Made by a program: the position numbers and the translations under genes. A stretch of 44,409 bases of DNA from assembly GCA_003281125.1 (NCBI GenBank), contig QCCW01000005.1, positions 1-44,409 of the forward strand. The letters run 5' to 3'. The first letter of the stretch is position 1, and each line of letters begins with the position of its first letter. The notes under the pieces are model-generated. The model saw only the letters and a program-made list of their open reading frames with translations. It was not told where the DNA came from and searched no databases. The stretch comes from Prochlorococcus sp. AG-347-N23. Lineage in GTDB: Bacteria; Cyanobacteriota; Cyanobacteriia; PCC-6307; Cyanobiaceae. Positions 22,375 through 32,869 of this stretch are shown one piece after another.

Positions 22375-25300
22375 CTAATGTCTATGAATTTCTTGTAGAG
22401 AGTAAGTATCAATCTTTTTACTTTGCAAGGCCTTGATTGCTTTAATAGCTGCCTTAGCTCCAGGTATAGTAGTGAAAGTTGGAATATTGTACTCCAACGC
22501 AGCACGTCTTAAATATGCGTCATCATGGAGAGCCTGTGAACCAATTGGAGTATTAATTACTAATTGAACTAGACCAGAACGGATTAAGTCCTCTATATTT
22601 GGTCTGCCTTCATGTACTTTCAGCACTTCTTCAACTTGAATGCCTAAATCTGCTAAGTATGCTGCTGTACCTTTTGTAGCTATTAATTTAAATCCTAAAA
22701 TTAATAATTCTCTTGCTACTTTTTCAAGATTTTTTTTATCTAAATCATTTGTAGACAAAAATGCCACTCCCTCAGATGGAACGCCATTTCCTGCTGCTAA
22801 TTCAGACTTAGCATAAGCAATTCCGAAATCTTTAGCTAAACCCATTACTTCTCCAGTAGATCTCATTTCGGGTCCAAGAAGTGTATCAGATCCAGGAAAT
22901 CTTTTGAAAGGCAAAACAGCTTCTTTAACTGCTTGATATTTGGGAGTAAATTCTTCGGTAAAATTAATATCTTCCAAAGTAAAACCTTGCATTAACTGTG
23001 TAGCTAATTTTGCGACTGGCTTACCTATTGCTTTTGAGACAAATGGGACTGTTCTGGAAGCTCTTGGATTTGCTTCAAGAATAAATAATTTATTTTCTTC
23101 ATTATCTAAATTTGTTACTGCAAATTGCAAATTAATTAAGCCAACAACATTTAGTCTTTTTGCAATTAAAATAGTCCAGTCCTTTACTTTATCAAGAGTT
23201 GATGAAGAGAGAGAAATGGATGGCAAGCAACAAGCTGAGTCACCAGAATGAATTCCTGCAGGTTCCACATGTTCCATTAAACCTGCAATTACAACTGAAC
23301 CTTCTGAATCACATAATGCATCAACATCTATTTCAATAGCATTATTTAAATATTGATCAAGAAGTATTGGATGATCAGGAGATACTTTAACAGCTTCTGA
23401 GATGTATCTTGATAATTCATTTTCATCTTTAACTATTTCCATTGCCCTACCTCCTAAAACATAAGAGGGTCTTACAACCAAGGGGAATCCTATTTTTTTT
23501 GCTACAGCTTGAGCTTCATTTAGATTACGAGCTATGCCGTTTAGAGGTTGCCTAATACTTAATTCTTCAAGTATTTTTGTAAATTCTTCTCTATCTTCTG
23601 CTAAATCAATAGAGACTGGAGACGTACCAAGAATTTTTGATCCGGTTCTGACCCCATCATTAGATTTAAGCCATTCAAATAATGATAAAGATAATTTCAG
23701 TGGGGTTTGACCCCCAAATTGAACAATCAAACCATGGGGATTTTCAGCTTCTATTATATTAAGTACATCCTCCAAAGTTACTGGCTCAAAATATAAGATA
23801 TCGCTGGTATCGTAATCTGTTGATACAGTTTCAGGATTACTATTAACCATTATTGTTTTGTAACCATTTGTAGAGGCCTGATATGAAGCATGACAACAAC
23901 AATAATCAAATTCAATTCCCTGACCAATCCTGTTTGGACCTCCTCCAAGAATCATAATTTTTTTTGATTTATTATTTTCTGAAATCTCGCTATCAAAAAT
24001 TTGAGAATTTAAATTAATAAACGATTCTTCATAAGTTGAATAATGGTAGGGAGTTGAAGATGAGAACTCTGCTGAACATGTATCAACATTTTTATAAATT
24101 GGTATTATATTCAAATCTTTTCTATATCTTCTTACTTCAAAAAACTCAGAAAAAGTTAACTTTGCTATCTGTTGATCTGAAAAGCCTAATTGTTTTGCAT
24201 GTAGCATTAAATCTCTATCAAGGAAGTCTAATTCTTTTTCTTTTAAAAAATTTTGTTCAAAATTAAAGATATTTCGCAACTTTTCAATAAACCACAAATC
24301 TATATTGGTAATTTCTTGAATATAAGAATTAGTTTTCCCAAGCTGCATAGCTTTTTTAACTATTAGAATTCTTTCAGAGGTGGGGATTCTTAAGCTATTC
24401 TTCAAGTCATTTTCGTTATTAAATTCATCAATTGAATCACATTCCCATCCATAGATACCTACTTCTAATGATCTTAATGCTTTCTGAAATGATTCTTCAA
24501 AAGAACGACCAATTGCCATTGACTCTCCGACAGATTTCATAGCAGTATTTAAGGTATTTGAAGTACCTTTAAACTTTTCAAAGGCAAATCTAGGAATTTT
24601 TGTAACGACGTAATCAATTGATGGTTCAAAACATGCAGGTGTTTTTTTTGTAATATCATTAATAATTTCATCAAGTGTGTAGCCAACTGACAATAAGGCG
24701 GCAATTTTGGCTATAGGAAATCCGGTTGCTTTACTCGCTAAAGCAGATGATCTACTTACACGAGGATTCATTTCAATTACAATTACTTCTCCATTAATTG
24801 GATTTATTGCAAATTGAATATTACTTCCTCCAGTTTCAACTCCCACCTCTCTAATAATTTTCAATGACAAGTCCCTCAATCGCTGATACTCCTTATCTGT
24901 TAAAGTTTGTGCAGGTGCTACAGTAATTGAATCTCCTGTATGGACACCCATTGGGTCTAAATTTTCAATACTGCAAACAATTACTACGTTATCTGCAGTA
25001 TCTCTCATTACTTCTAATTCAAACTCCTTCCATCCAATAAGTGATTTTTCAATCAATATTTGATTCCTAGGACTTTCCTCTAAACCAGTTGTACACAAAT
25101 CGACAAATTCTTCAAGATTAAAAGCAATTCCACCTCCTACACCGCCTAAAGTAAATGCAGGTCTAATTATAAGTGGATAAGAATTAATTTTTTTTGATAC
25201 TTCTTTAGCTTCAGTTAGGTTAGAAGCTATGCCAGATGGACATACTTTTACATTTATATTTTGCATTGATTCTTTAAACAATTTCCTATCTTCAGCCTTA

Positions 25301-25671
25301 TTAATAGCTTTTAAGTCAGCTCCAATTAATTCAACATTATTTTTTTTTAAAAAATCTGACTCTGACAATTTAACAGCAAGATTTAAAGCGGTTTGACCTC
25401 CCATAGTGGGGAGAATAGCATCAGGTTTTTCTCTTAATATTATTTGAGCGACGATTTCAGGAGTCAATGGTTCAATATATGTTTTGCTTGCGATTTCAGG
25501 ATCAGTCATGATCGATGCAGGATTTGAATTTATCAAGATAATTTCATAACCAGCTTTCCTTAGAGCCTTGCAAGCTTGAGTGCCAGAATAATCAAACTCG
25601 CATGCTTGACCTATAACAATCGGGCCTGAACCTAGAATAAGAATTTTTTTTAGATCACCCCTTTGAGGCAT
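22375..25671 (-). CDS. carB: Carbamoyl-phosphate synthase large subunit
   Basis: 1098 aa; [27 protein letters not shown], duplicated ATP-grasp domains, C-terminal MGS-like domain. Confidence 0.98.
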   Translation of the reverse strand: MPQRGDLKKILILGSGPIVIGQACEFDYSGTQACKALRKAGYEIILINSNPASIMTDPEIASKTYIEPLTPEIVAQIILREKPDAILPTMGGQTALNLAVKLSESDFLKKNNVELIGADLKAINKAEDRKLFKESMQNINVKVCPSGIASNLTEAKEVSKKINSYPLIIRPAFTLGGVGGGIAFNLEEFVDLCTTGLEESPRNQILIEKSLIGWKEFELEVMRDTADNVVIVCSIENLDPMGVHTGDSITVAPAQTLTDKEYQRLRDLSLKIIREVGVETGGSNIQFAINPINGEVIVIEMNPRVSRSSALASKATGFPIAKIAALLSVGYTLDEIINDITKKTPACFEPSIDYVVTKIPRFAFEKFKGTSNTLNTAMKSVGESMAIGRSFEESFQKALRSLEVGIYGWECDSIDEFNNENDLKNSLRIPTSERILIVKKAMQLGKTNSYIQEITNIDLWFIEKLRNIFNFEQNFLKEKELDFLDRDLMLHAKQLGFSDQQIAKLTFSEFFEVRRYRKDLNIIPIYKNVDTCSAEFSSSTPYHYSTYEESFINLNSQIFDSEISENNKSKKIMILGGGPNRIGQGIEFDYCCCHASYQASTNGYKTIMVNSNPETVSTDYDTSDILYFEPVTLEDVLNIIEAENPHGLIVQFGGQTPLKLSLSLFEWLKSNDGVRTGSKILGTSPVSIDLAEDREEFTKILEELSIRQPLNGIARNLNEAQAVAKKIGFPLVVRPSYVLGGRAMEIVKDENELSRYISEAVKVSPDHPILLDQYLNNAIEIDVDALCDSEGSVVIAGLMEHVEPAGIHSGDSACCLPSISLSSSTLDKVKDWTILIAKRLNVVGLINLQFAVTNLDNEENKLFILEANPRASRTVPFVSKAIGKPVAKLATQLMQGFTLEDINFTEEFTPKYQAVKEAVLPFKRFPGSDTLLGPEMRSTGEVMGLAKDFGIAYAKSELAAGNGVPSEGVAFLSTNDLDKKNLEKVARELLILGFKLIATKGTAAYLADLGIQVEEVLKVHEGRPNIEDLIRSGLVQLVINTPIGSQALHDDAYLRRAALEYNIPTFTTIPGAKAAIKAIKALQSKKIDTYSLQEIHRH

Positions 25672-25779
25672 AATTAAAAACCTTCATTTATTTCATGCTA
25701 CTTATAAATCATCAGATGTTAATCAAGTTACTTGAAAAGCAACATTTGTTTCTATAGTATTGAAAGAAAATAATTTTTT

Positions 25780-26418
25780 ATGAGCGAACTTCAGCGACTT
25801 AAAAGTTTGTTGCCTCCAGAGAACGAAAGTTGGGTATTTGTTGAAGCTGCTGCAGCTATAGATCCGCCTTTAATAACACTTGAGGAAATTGGTCGTGACG
25901 AAGTTGAAATCCAAATAGATTTAGACGAATGGGATAACTTTGCTATTGATCATAGAAATTTATTATTTTGGCATGAAGTAGGAAAAATCCAAAATGACAC
26001 AATTCCAAGAGATGGATGGGAAATGGCTGCTCTTGCTATTGGGCTTGGAGGAGCTATAGGTGAATTGTGGGTTCAAGATGGTTTACTTTTATTACTTGCT
26101 CTCGGTTTGTCAAGTTTTGCAGGTTATAGATTATATTTAAAAAACAATTCTGAAAAAAAACTTCAAGATGCTATTTTTGCAGATGAAAAAGCTATAGATC
26201 TTGCTTGTAGATTTGGATATAGTATCCCAAATGCATATAAAAGTCTTGGAGGTGCATTAAAGGAATTAATTGATAAAACTAGAAAAAAGAAAAAAAGAAG
26301 TTTTTTTGAGGATAGATTAGATGCCCTCAGAAAAAGTGCTGAAAAAGCAAGATCAGAATTATCTCAGCAAGAAGGTTCAGAAAAATCAGTCTCAAGCGAA
26401 AATGTATATGGACAATAA
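25780..26418 (+). CDS. DUF3318-like membrane protein
   Basis: 212 aa; MSELQRLKSLLPPENESWVFVEAAAAIDPPLITLEEIGRDEVEIQID. Confidence 0.8.
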   Translation: MSELQRLKSLLPPENESWVFVEAAAAIDPPLITLEEIGRDEVEIQIDLDEWDNFAIDHRNLLFWHEVGKIQNDTIPRDGWEMAALAIGLGGAIGELWVQDGLLLLLALGLSSFAGYRLYLKNNSEKKLQDAIFADEKAIDLACRFGYSIPNAYKSLGGALKELIDKTRKKKKRSFFEDRLDALRKSAEKARSELSQQEGSEKSVSSENVYGQ

Positions 26419-26752
26419 AAAATTGGTTTTAATGGCAGCTAAAGCTTGTGATGAAAAAAAGGCAAAAGATATAAAACTGATAAAAATTGACAAGGTTTCT
26501 TACATAAGTGAATGGATATTGATTGCAGAAGGATTATCTGATGTACAAGTTAGATCTATAACAAACTCTGTAGAGGGAGAGCTTAGAGAGAAGGCTAAAG
26601 TTGAACCATTAAGAAAAGAAGGGGTTAACGAAGCAAAATGGGCTTTACTAGATTATGGTGATTTGATTGTAAATATTTTTCAACCAGATATAAGAAAATT
26701 TTATGACCTTGAATCATTTTGGAGTAATGGAGATAATCTTACATTTCCATAG
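26402..26752 (+). CDS. rsfS: Ribosomal silencing factor RsfS
   Basis: LVLMAAKACDEKKAKDIKLIKIDKVSYISEWILIAEG...WALLDYGDLIVNIFQPDIRKFYDLESFW; start likely 26402 or 26408 rather than 26321; overlaps upstream gene. Confidence 0.92.
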   Translation: MYMDNKKLVLMAAKACDEKKAKDIKLIKIDKVSYISEWILIAEGLSDVQVRSITNSVEGELREKAKVEPLRKEGVNEAKWALLDYGDLIVNIFQPDIRKFYDLESFWSNGDNLTFP

Positions 26753-26758
26753 TTTTTC

Positions 26759-27253
26759 ATGAGCGAATCTAAATGTCCTGTTCCTAGAGAGCAGCAACCT
26801 ACAAATGAATTTATTGAATTGTCAAAATCCATAATATTTTCATGGCCAAAAACAAAAAAATCATTGATTTCTGTATTAATTAAATTCTGGGTATGTACTT
26901 TTATCATATTTCTTGTTATTTCATCGGGAAGTATATATTTCAAAACATCGCTTTTAAAATATATTTTATTAAGTTTTTTTAGTAGCTTATCGATACCTCT
27001 ACTAATATCTATCAGATTATATCTAGGTTGGAATCATGTATTCAAGAGGTTAACTTCAGAAAGAGTCGAGTACGAAGAATCCGGTTGGTATGACGGCCAA
27101 ATATGGATAAAGCCATTAGTTTTAAGAGAAAAAGAATCACTTATTGCCTCAATTGAGGTAAAACCTATTTTAAAAAATTTAATTCAAATTTTTTCTATAT
27201 TATCAGTTATAGCTTTATCGGGAATTTTACTATTTCAATATAACAATTTCTAA
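26759..27253 (+). CDS. Ycf36/CGLD27 homolog (DUF1230)
   Basis: 164 aa; CPVPREQQPTNEFIELSKSIIFSWP signature plus TM segments. Confidence 0.85.
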   Translation: MSESKCPVPREQQPTNEFIELSKSIIFSWPKTKKSLISVLIKFWVCTFIIFLVISSGSIYFKTSLLKYILLSFFSSLSIPLLISIRLYLGWNHVFKRLTSERVEYEESGWYDGQIWIKPLVLREKESLIASIEVKPILKNLIQIFSILSVIALSGILLFQYNNF

Positions 27254-28219
27254 ATGAGTTCAAATTTCAAAAACCTCTACACTTCTAATAATCCTCCCTT
27301 AGAAGCAATTTTAATGAGAGGTTCAAATATTGAGTCAATCCATAAAATTCATGCTGTTATTACAGACAAAAAAGGGAGGGTTTTAATGTGCGCTGGAAAT
27401 CCGGAATATAAAAGTTTCATAAGGTCTGCATTAAAACCTTTTCAAGCAATACCTTTTGTTAGCAGTGGGGCTGCATCAAAATTAAAAAATGATTCAAAAT
27501 CAATTGCATTAGCATGCGGTTCACATAGTGGATCAAAAATTCATTCAAGGGAAGCTTTCAAAATTTTATGGGAGTATGACATCGACATTAATAATCTGAA
27601 ATGCCCAACATTAAAGACAAGTCCATTAGAACATAATTGTTCTGGCAAACATACCGCTTTTTTAGCTACTTGCAAAAAAATGAATTGGCCATTAGAAACT
27701 TACTTAAAAGGGGATCATCAACTTCAAATCGAAATATTCAGAATCATATCTGAATTACTTGAAATCCCAGTCTCTGAAATAAAGGCAGAACGTGATGATT
27801 GTGGTGCCCCAACTCTTTATTTAAAGCTATTAGAAATGTCTAAATTATATTCATTGTTAAGTAGTTCTGAAAATGCTGAATTAGAGCAAATCAGTCGAGC
27901 GATGACAACTAACCCAATAATGATTAGTGACAACAATAAATTTGATACAGAAATCATTAAGGCATCACATGGACAAGTTATAGGTAAAGGGGGTGCAGAG
28001 GGAATTCAGTGCCTATGTAAAGTAAATGAGGGGATAGGACTTGCTTTAAAAGTAGAGGATGGTTCAAGAAGAGCCAAGCATGCTGTTAGTCTTCACCTAC
28101 TAAAGCAATTAGAATGGATTTCTGAATTAAGAATTCAAGATATTGAAGAAAAAGTGTTCGATTTTTCTGAGGGTGTCCGAATTGAAGTTAAAGGTCAATT
28201 AAAATTCCAAGAATCCTAA
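27254..28219 (+). CDS. Asparaginase (type II family)
   Basis: 321 aa; VRGSNIESIHKIHAV-like start, CGSHSG, HNCSGKHTAFLATC. Confidence 0.9.
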   Translation: MSSNFKNLYTSNNPPLEAILMRGSNIESIHKIHAVITDKKGRVLMCAGNPEYKSFIRSALKPFQAIPFVSSGAASKLKNDSKSIALACGSHSGSKIHSREAFKILWEYDIDINNLKCPTLKTSPLEHNCSGKHTAFLATCKKMNWPLETYLKGDHQLQIEIFRIISELLEIPVSEIKAERDDCGAPTLYLKLLEMSKLYSLLSSSENAELEQISRAMTTNPIMISDNNKFDTEIIKASHGQVIGKGGAEGIQCLCKVNEGIGLALKVEDGSRRAKHAVSLHLLKQLEWISELRIQDIEEKVFDFSEGVRIEVKGQLKFQES

Positions 28220-28264
28220 AGAAATAAAAAAAATCACACTTTCAGATGTATGCTATGTATATGT

Positions 28265-28341
<77 letters not shown>

Positions 28342-28349
28342 ATTAAAAG

Positions 28350-28371
28350 CAGCCTCTCGGCTGTTTTTTTT
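28350..28371 (+). terminator. Rho-independent terminator after the initiator tRNA
   Basis: CAGCC-TCTC-GGCTG followed by an uninterrupted T run. Confidence 0.88.
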
Positions 28372-28717
28372 ATTTATACAATTATTTTTGAGTAATTAAT
28401 GAAGGTTTTTGCAAACATTAGGATTTTATATAGTATTTTAAAAAACTTATTAGAAGTTATTAGAGATCCTTTTGTATAGAGAATTTAAAATCAAATCTCA
28501 CTAATACACCAATAAGGATCAAGGTAAATCCTATGTAGGTGTTTAAAGATAGCTCCAAAATCTTTAAATAAATTTATATTTAAACCTTAACTCATTATTA
28601 AATTCTATTAAATACTTTATTAAAAAATATTTTTAGAATTATCTGAAAAATATTTTGTTGTTGTTCATTTAGTTAATTATTAAAATTAAGTGGCATCTAT
28701 ATAATTTATAAAAATAT

Positions 28718-28864
28718 ATGCAAAATTTGCTACAGGCCGATCTAGGTTCAAGCTTGTTATCTATTGCTGTAATTTTAGGATGGTTAGGGTTGTTTTTTGT
28801 CTTCTTGAGAATTTTGACAATTTCATTAAAAAAAATCCTTGAAGCTATTTTTAAAAAATCTTAA
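28718..28864 (+). CDS. Small single-TM protein (48 aa)
   Basis: MQNLLQADLGSSLLSIAVILGWLGLFFVFLRILTISLKKILEAIFKKS; absent from ORF track. Confidence 0.65.
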   Translation: MQNLLQADLGSSLLSIAVILGWLGLFFVFLRILTISLKKILEAIFKKS

Positions 28865-28934
28865 TTATTGATTTAAATAAATAATCAAGAAGAAATCACA
28901 TAAATCGTTTTTAAATAAGTATAATAACCTAAAA

Positions 28935-29324
28935 ATGTCACTTTTAGACAACACTAAGATAGGTAATTCTGTACAAGTAAATATAGATCTATCAAAAGAT
29001 AGACTTACTAAAGAAATTATTGATGCTATTAATATCTCTTCAGTTGGTAAGATAAGTGGTTACAAAATAACAGATGGAAAAGGTATAGGAGTCATCTTGC
29101 AATTAGCTAATGGAAAAGAGCAATGGTTTTTTGAAGATGAAATTAATCTTCTCGATGAGAATGGCAATGTAATTAAAAAAAATAGAGATAATAAAGAGAA
29201 TAATAATTTTGTATTTAATTATTTAAGAAGATTAAAATATGAAGATAAAAATAAGGTTAGCGATTTACTTAATCCAATTAACTTTTTTATGTGGCTAATT
29301 GTATCTTTTAGAGATATTTTTTAA
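28935..29324 (+). CDS. DUF2862-like protein
   Basis: 129 aa; IGNSVQVNI...GKISGYKITDGKGIGVILQLANGKEQWFFEDEI. Confidence 0.75.
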   Translation: MSLLDNTKIGNSVQVNIDLSKDRLTKEIIDAINISSVGKISGYKITDGKGIGVILQLANGKEQWFFEDEINLLDENGNVIKKNRDNKENNNFVFNYLRRLKYEDKNKVSDLLNPINFFMWLIVSFRDIF

Positions 29325-29354
29325 TTACAAAAAATAAGAATTTTAAAAATTGAA

Positions 29355-30350
29355 ATGAAAAAAAATATTATTGATGTCAGAAATTTATCTAAGTCATTTG
29401 ATATTTCGTCCAAAGAACCAGGCTTAAAAGGAACAATTAAACATTTTTTTAGAAGACAAACAAAAAAGTTAAAAGTCATAAAAAATATAAGTTTTGAAAT
29501 CAAAGAAGGAGAAATAGTGGGTTTTCTAGGTGCCAACGGCGCAGGGAAAACCACAATTTTAAAAATGCTTTGTGGGTTAATTTATCCTAGTGAAGGTTCA
29601 GTTTTTGTTTCAGGAAACATACCATACAGAAGGAAAGAAGATTTCTTAAAGAATATCACCTTAATAATGGGGCAAAAACAACAACTTATTTGGGATCTTC
29701 CGCCAATTGAGTCATTTCTTTTAAATGCATCAATATATGACTTAGATAAGTTAGAAGCAAAAAGGAGAATAAAAAAGTTATCAGATATGTTGGAAATAGA
29801 TGAGGAGCTATTCATCCCTGTTAGAAAACTATCCTTAGGCCAGCGTATGAAGTCAGAATTACTAGCAGCATTGATACATGAACCAAATATTCTATTTTTA
29901 GACGAGCCTACACTTGGTTTAGATATAAATGCACAGAGAAATTTAAGAAAATTTCTTCAAAACTACAATAAAGAAACCAATGCTACGATATGCCTAACTA
30001 GTCATTACATGAAAGATATTACATCACTATGCAAGAGAGTTATATGTGTTGATAATGGATCCATTTCATATGATGGAAATCTTGATATCTTATTAAAAAG
30101 ACTTTCTCCTGTTAAGGAAATACTGATAGTTTGTCGGTCAGAAGATGATGCTATTCAATTAGAGAATTCTGGTTTTTCTGTTAAAAACAAAACAAAGAAT
30201 GAAATCACAATAAAAGTTGAAAATAATTCAATTATTTCTTCATTGAAAAACATCTTAAATAATTTTGAAATTGAAGACCTTTACATAAATGAACCACCGG
30301 TAGACGAAATTATTGGAAAAATATTAATTAAAAAAGATTATGATATCTAA
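29355..30350 (+). CDS. ABC transporter ATP-binding protein
   Basis: 331 aa; Walker A GANGAGKT, LSLGQRMKSELLAALIHEPNILFLDEPTLGLD. Confidence 0.95.
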   Translation: MKKNIIDVRNLSKSFDISSKEPGLKGTIKHFFRRQTKKLKVIKNISFEIKEGEIVGFLGANGAGKTTILKMLCGLIYPSEGSVFVSGNIPYRRKEDFLKNITLIMGQKQQLIWDLPPIESFLLNASIYDLDKLEAKRRIKKLSDMLEIDEELFIPVRKLSLGQRMKSELLAALIHEPNILFLDEPTLGLDINAQRNLRKFLQNYNKETNATICLTSHYMKDITSLCKRVICVDNGSISYDGNLDILLKRLSPVKEILIVCRSEDDAIQLENSGFSVKNKTKNEITIKVENNSIISSLKNILNNFEIEDLYINEPPVDEIIGKILIKKDYDI

Positions 30351-31134
30351 TTTAATTAACCGCAAAATATTCACTTTATTGAAAGTCCAATACTCAAACA
30401 TGTTGGAATACCGGGTGGAAATTGCATTATGGGCAATTTCAGGGATTATTCCATTTTTCATGTTAAATATATGGACAAACAATAATCTTAATCAATCCAT
30501 AAACATTAGTAATATTATGCTTTCTAGATATTTCTTGTGTGCTTTTTTCGTAAGACAGTTTTCAGTGGTTTGGGTTGTATTTAGCTTTGAAGAAGATACT
30601 CTATTGGGGAAAGTATCTCCGTATCTAATCCAACCTCTAAATCCATTTTTTAGATATTTTGCACAACATATTGCGGAACAAATAACAAGATTTCCTTTCG
30701 CATTTATAATTTCAATTTTCTTTTTTATATCTAATCCAGAAAGCATATGGATCCCAAATTTAGGAATTTTATTCTTATCGATAATATCGACTTTTTTATC
30801 TTTCTTAATTCAATTTTTAATTCAATCAATCGTTGCATGTCTATGTTTCTGGACTGAAAAAGCTTCGTCAATAGAAAGATTGTTATTTATTCCAACTTTA
30901 TTTCTCTCAGGTCTTTTAGCTCCAGTAGCTTCTTTCCCTGGATATGTTAAATCCTGGATTTATTTAACTCCTTTTCCATATTTAATCGATTTCCCTGCAA
31001 ACCTACTATCAGGCAATCCAACAAATATTGGAAGAGGCTTTAGTATGCAAATTTTATGGATTCTATTACTTTTCCCAGTATTTAGAAAAATATGGTCTGC
31101 AGGAACAAGAAAATATACTGCTATGGGATCATGA
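30340..31134 (+). CDS. ABC-2 type permease
   Basis: 264 aa multi-TM protein following and overlapping the ATPase gene. Confidence 0.88.
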   Translation: MISNLINRKIFTLLKVQYSNMLEYRVEIALWAISGIIPFFMLNIWTNNNLNQSINISNIMLSRYFLCAFFVRQFSVVWVVFSFEEDTLLGKVSPYLIQPLNPFFRYFAQHIAEQITRFPFAFIISIFFFISNPESIWIPNLGILFLSIISTFLSFLIQFLIQSIVACLCFWTEKASSIERLLFIPTLFLSGLLAPVASFPGYVKSWIYLTPFPYLIDFPANLLSGNPTNIGRGFSMQILWILLLFPVFRKIWSAGTRKYTAMGS

Positions 31135-31925
31135 ATCAAAGAAAATATTTAAAAGTATTTACAAAATTTTTACATACTTCTCTAGCTTCTGAATTTGAGT
31201 ACAAAACGAATATATTAATTGATTTAATCACGGCAATATTAAGCTTAATAGGGAGTATTTTTTTATTATCAATTTTCTTTACAAATAATGTCCGTCTTGG
31301 AGGCTGGCAATTTGAAGAGGCATTAATAATTCAAGCTATTTACACAATTTTGAATGGAATAACTAATACATGGTTCAATCCCAACCTTACAGAAATAGTT
31401 AAACACATAAGAGAAGGAACTTTGGATTTCGTACTTTTAAAACCTATTGATAGTCAATTTTTTATCTCATTTAAAAAAATAAACCCATCAGGGTTTTTAG
31501 AAATAATTCTTGGATTTTGCTTATTGTTGTTCTGTATCAGAATAAATCAAATAAATTTAAATTTAAGTTTTTTGACTTTGTCTTTGATTACGATAATTTG
31601 CTCTATTTGTATTTTATACAGCTTATGGTTTTTTATTTCTACAACTACTATTTGGTTTGTTAAGACATGGAATGCCACAGAAGTATTAAGATCATTTCTT
31701 TATATTGGAAGGTTTCCCTTGAATTCATTTTCATTTACCCTAAGAATATTTTTTAGTATTTTCATTCCTATTGCATTTATAACTACAATTCCTTCGGAAG
31801 TTTTCCTAGGTATATCTCAATTTTGGAAAATATTCCTTGAAATTATTGTTGCCTCAGTATTTCTTATAACTTCAAGAAAGTTCTGGTTATTTGCATTAAA
31901 GTTTTATTCATCAGCTTCTAGCTAA
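31131..31925 (+). CDS. ABC-2 type permease, second subunit
   Basis: Multi-TM protein; ATG at 31131 overlaps the upstream stop as ATGA, favoured over the ORF-track start at 31092. Confidence 0.88.
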   Translation: MNQRKYLKVFTKFLHTSLASEFEYKTNILIDLITAILSLIGSIFLLSIFFTNNVRLGGWQFEEALIIQAIYTILNGITNTWFNPNLTEIVKHIREGTLDFVLLKPIDSQFFISFKKINPSGFLEIILGFCLLLFCIRINQINLNLSFLTLSLITIICSICILYSLWFFISTTTIWFVKTWNATEVLRSFLYIGRFPLNSFSFTLRIFFSIFIPIAFITTIPSEVFLGISQFWKIFLEIIVASVFLITSRKFWLFALKFYSSASS

Positions 31926-31928
31926 ATA

Positions 31929-32195
31929 TTATTTAACAACCTCTTTACAGAATTCCCAAATACGTTGTTTACTTTTCAGATTAGAAAGCCTTGATAATTT
32001 TTTAAATGTGGTTTTAGATTTTTCAACAGATAAAAGCTTACAGTTATAGTCAATTTCATAATTTCTTGAAATAATTCCTAATTTAAGTGCACTATCACTG
32101 AGTACAATTATTAGCGTGAGAATAAAAACAATTCCAAAAAAAAGAGAAAATGACCTTGAATAATTTTCATTTTCAGTTTTCAATTCAAACTTCAT
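31929..32195 (-). CDS. Hypothetical protein with one TM segment
   Basis: 88 aa ORF; start overlaps the stop of the gene at 32195-32422. Confidence 0.65.
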   Translation of the reverse strand: MKFELKTENENYSRSFSLFFGIVFILTLIIVLSDSALKLGIISRNYEIDYNCKLLSVEKSKTTFKKLSRLSNLKSKQRIWEFCKEVVK

Positions 32196-32422
32196 TATTT
32201 AACTATATGCTGAGGGCACTTAATTGCAGCAATAGCAATAGCTGTAACTTTAAAATTTTCTGATTTCTCAATAACCTTTTTAACCTCTAATGGGCCAAAT
32301 TTATTACTTGCATCACTGTATGAAAGAAGTAAAGATTTATAATTATCGTGGCCTAAATTTCTATATTCACAGAAATTATCTCCAACATAGTTCAAAAGAG
32401 TTAATAAAGTTAATTCAATCAT
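32195..32422 (-). CDS. Small hypothetical protein
   Basis: 75 aa ORF; CPQHIVK-type C-terminus; coupled with the downstream ORF. Confidence 0.65.
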   Translation of the reverse strand: MIELTLLTLLNYVGDNFCEYRNLGHDNYKSLLLSYSDASNKFGPLEVKKVIEKSENFKVTAIAIAAIKCPQHIVK

Positions 32423-32595
32423 TAAATCTTTTTAACTAACAAAGTTCATACGAATAATACAATGCATAACATAATTAACAAGTTTAATTAAAAAAAAGCT
32501 TGTCTTAATGAAATAAGAAATTTACTAAAATAGCTTTAAAATACAAAAATTTTTTTAGAAAAATTAGACTCAATAAAAATAAATAATTAAAGCAC

Positions 32596-32717
32596 TATCT
32601 GTAGTGTGTTAAGACCTAAAAGTTTGCGCTACTGATAGGGGGTTGCATTTTCTAAGAAATTGGTTTAAAAATAAGGTTCCCCATCACCCGGCCCCACATT
32701 TGTGAGGCCTTTTTTTT
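32596..32717 (+). ncRNA. Candidate structured non-coding RNA, family unknown
   Basis: Stem GTAGTG (32601-32606)/CGCTAC (32627-32632); stem TGAT-A-GGGG (32633-32641)/CCCCATCA (32679-32686); terminator hairpin and T run at 32690-32718. No + strand gene follows until 33818. Confidence 0.6.
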
Positions 32718-32718
32718 T
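32690..32718 (+). terminator. Rho-independent terminator of the ncRNA candidate
   Basis: GGCCCCACATTTGTGAGGCC (one internal mismatch) followed by a T run. Confidence 0.8.
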
Positions 32719-32869
32719 AATCGGTATTAAGATAAAAGTATTGTTTAATAGAAAGAGTTATTAACTAAAACATATATTAATTAAAAAAATGAATTTAGAT
32801 TGTTGATTTTTACAGCTATTTTTGATATTTTTTTGACTACAACTGTGCTGATATTCTCATTTAATTAAT

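Noticed and set aside
22940-23251. Plus-strand ORF antisense to carB (also 24036-24266)
   Set aside because: Opposite conserved carB coding sequence; no independent support.
26321-26401. N-terminal extension of RsfS
   Set aside because: The extension is out-of-frame DUF3318 coding sequence; RsfS homology begins at about MYMDNKKLVLMAAKACDEKKA.
29321-29554. Minus-strand ORFs antisense to the ABC ATPase (also 29582-29815)
   Set aside because: Shadow ORFs of the Walker A/B coding region.
31092-31130. Upstream extension of the second permease
   Set aside because: MVCRNKKIYCYGI overlaps the previous permease; ATGA coupling at 31131 is a better start.
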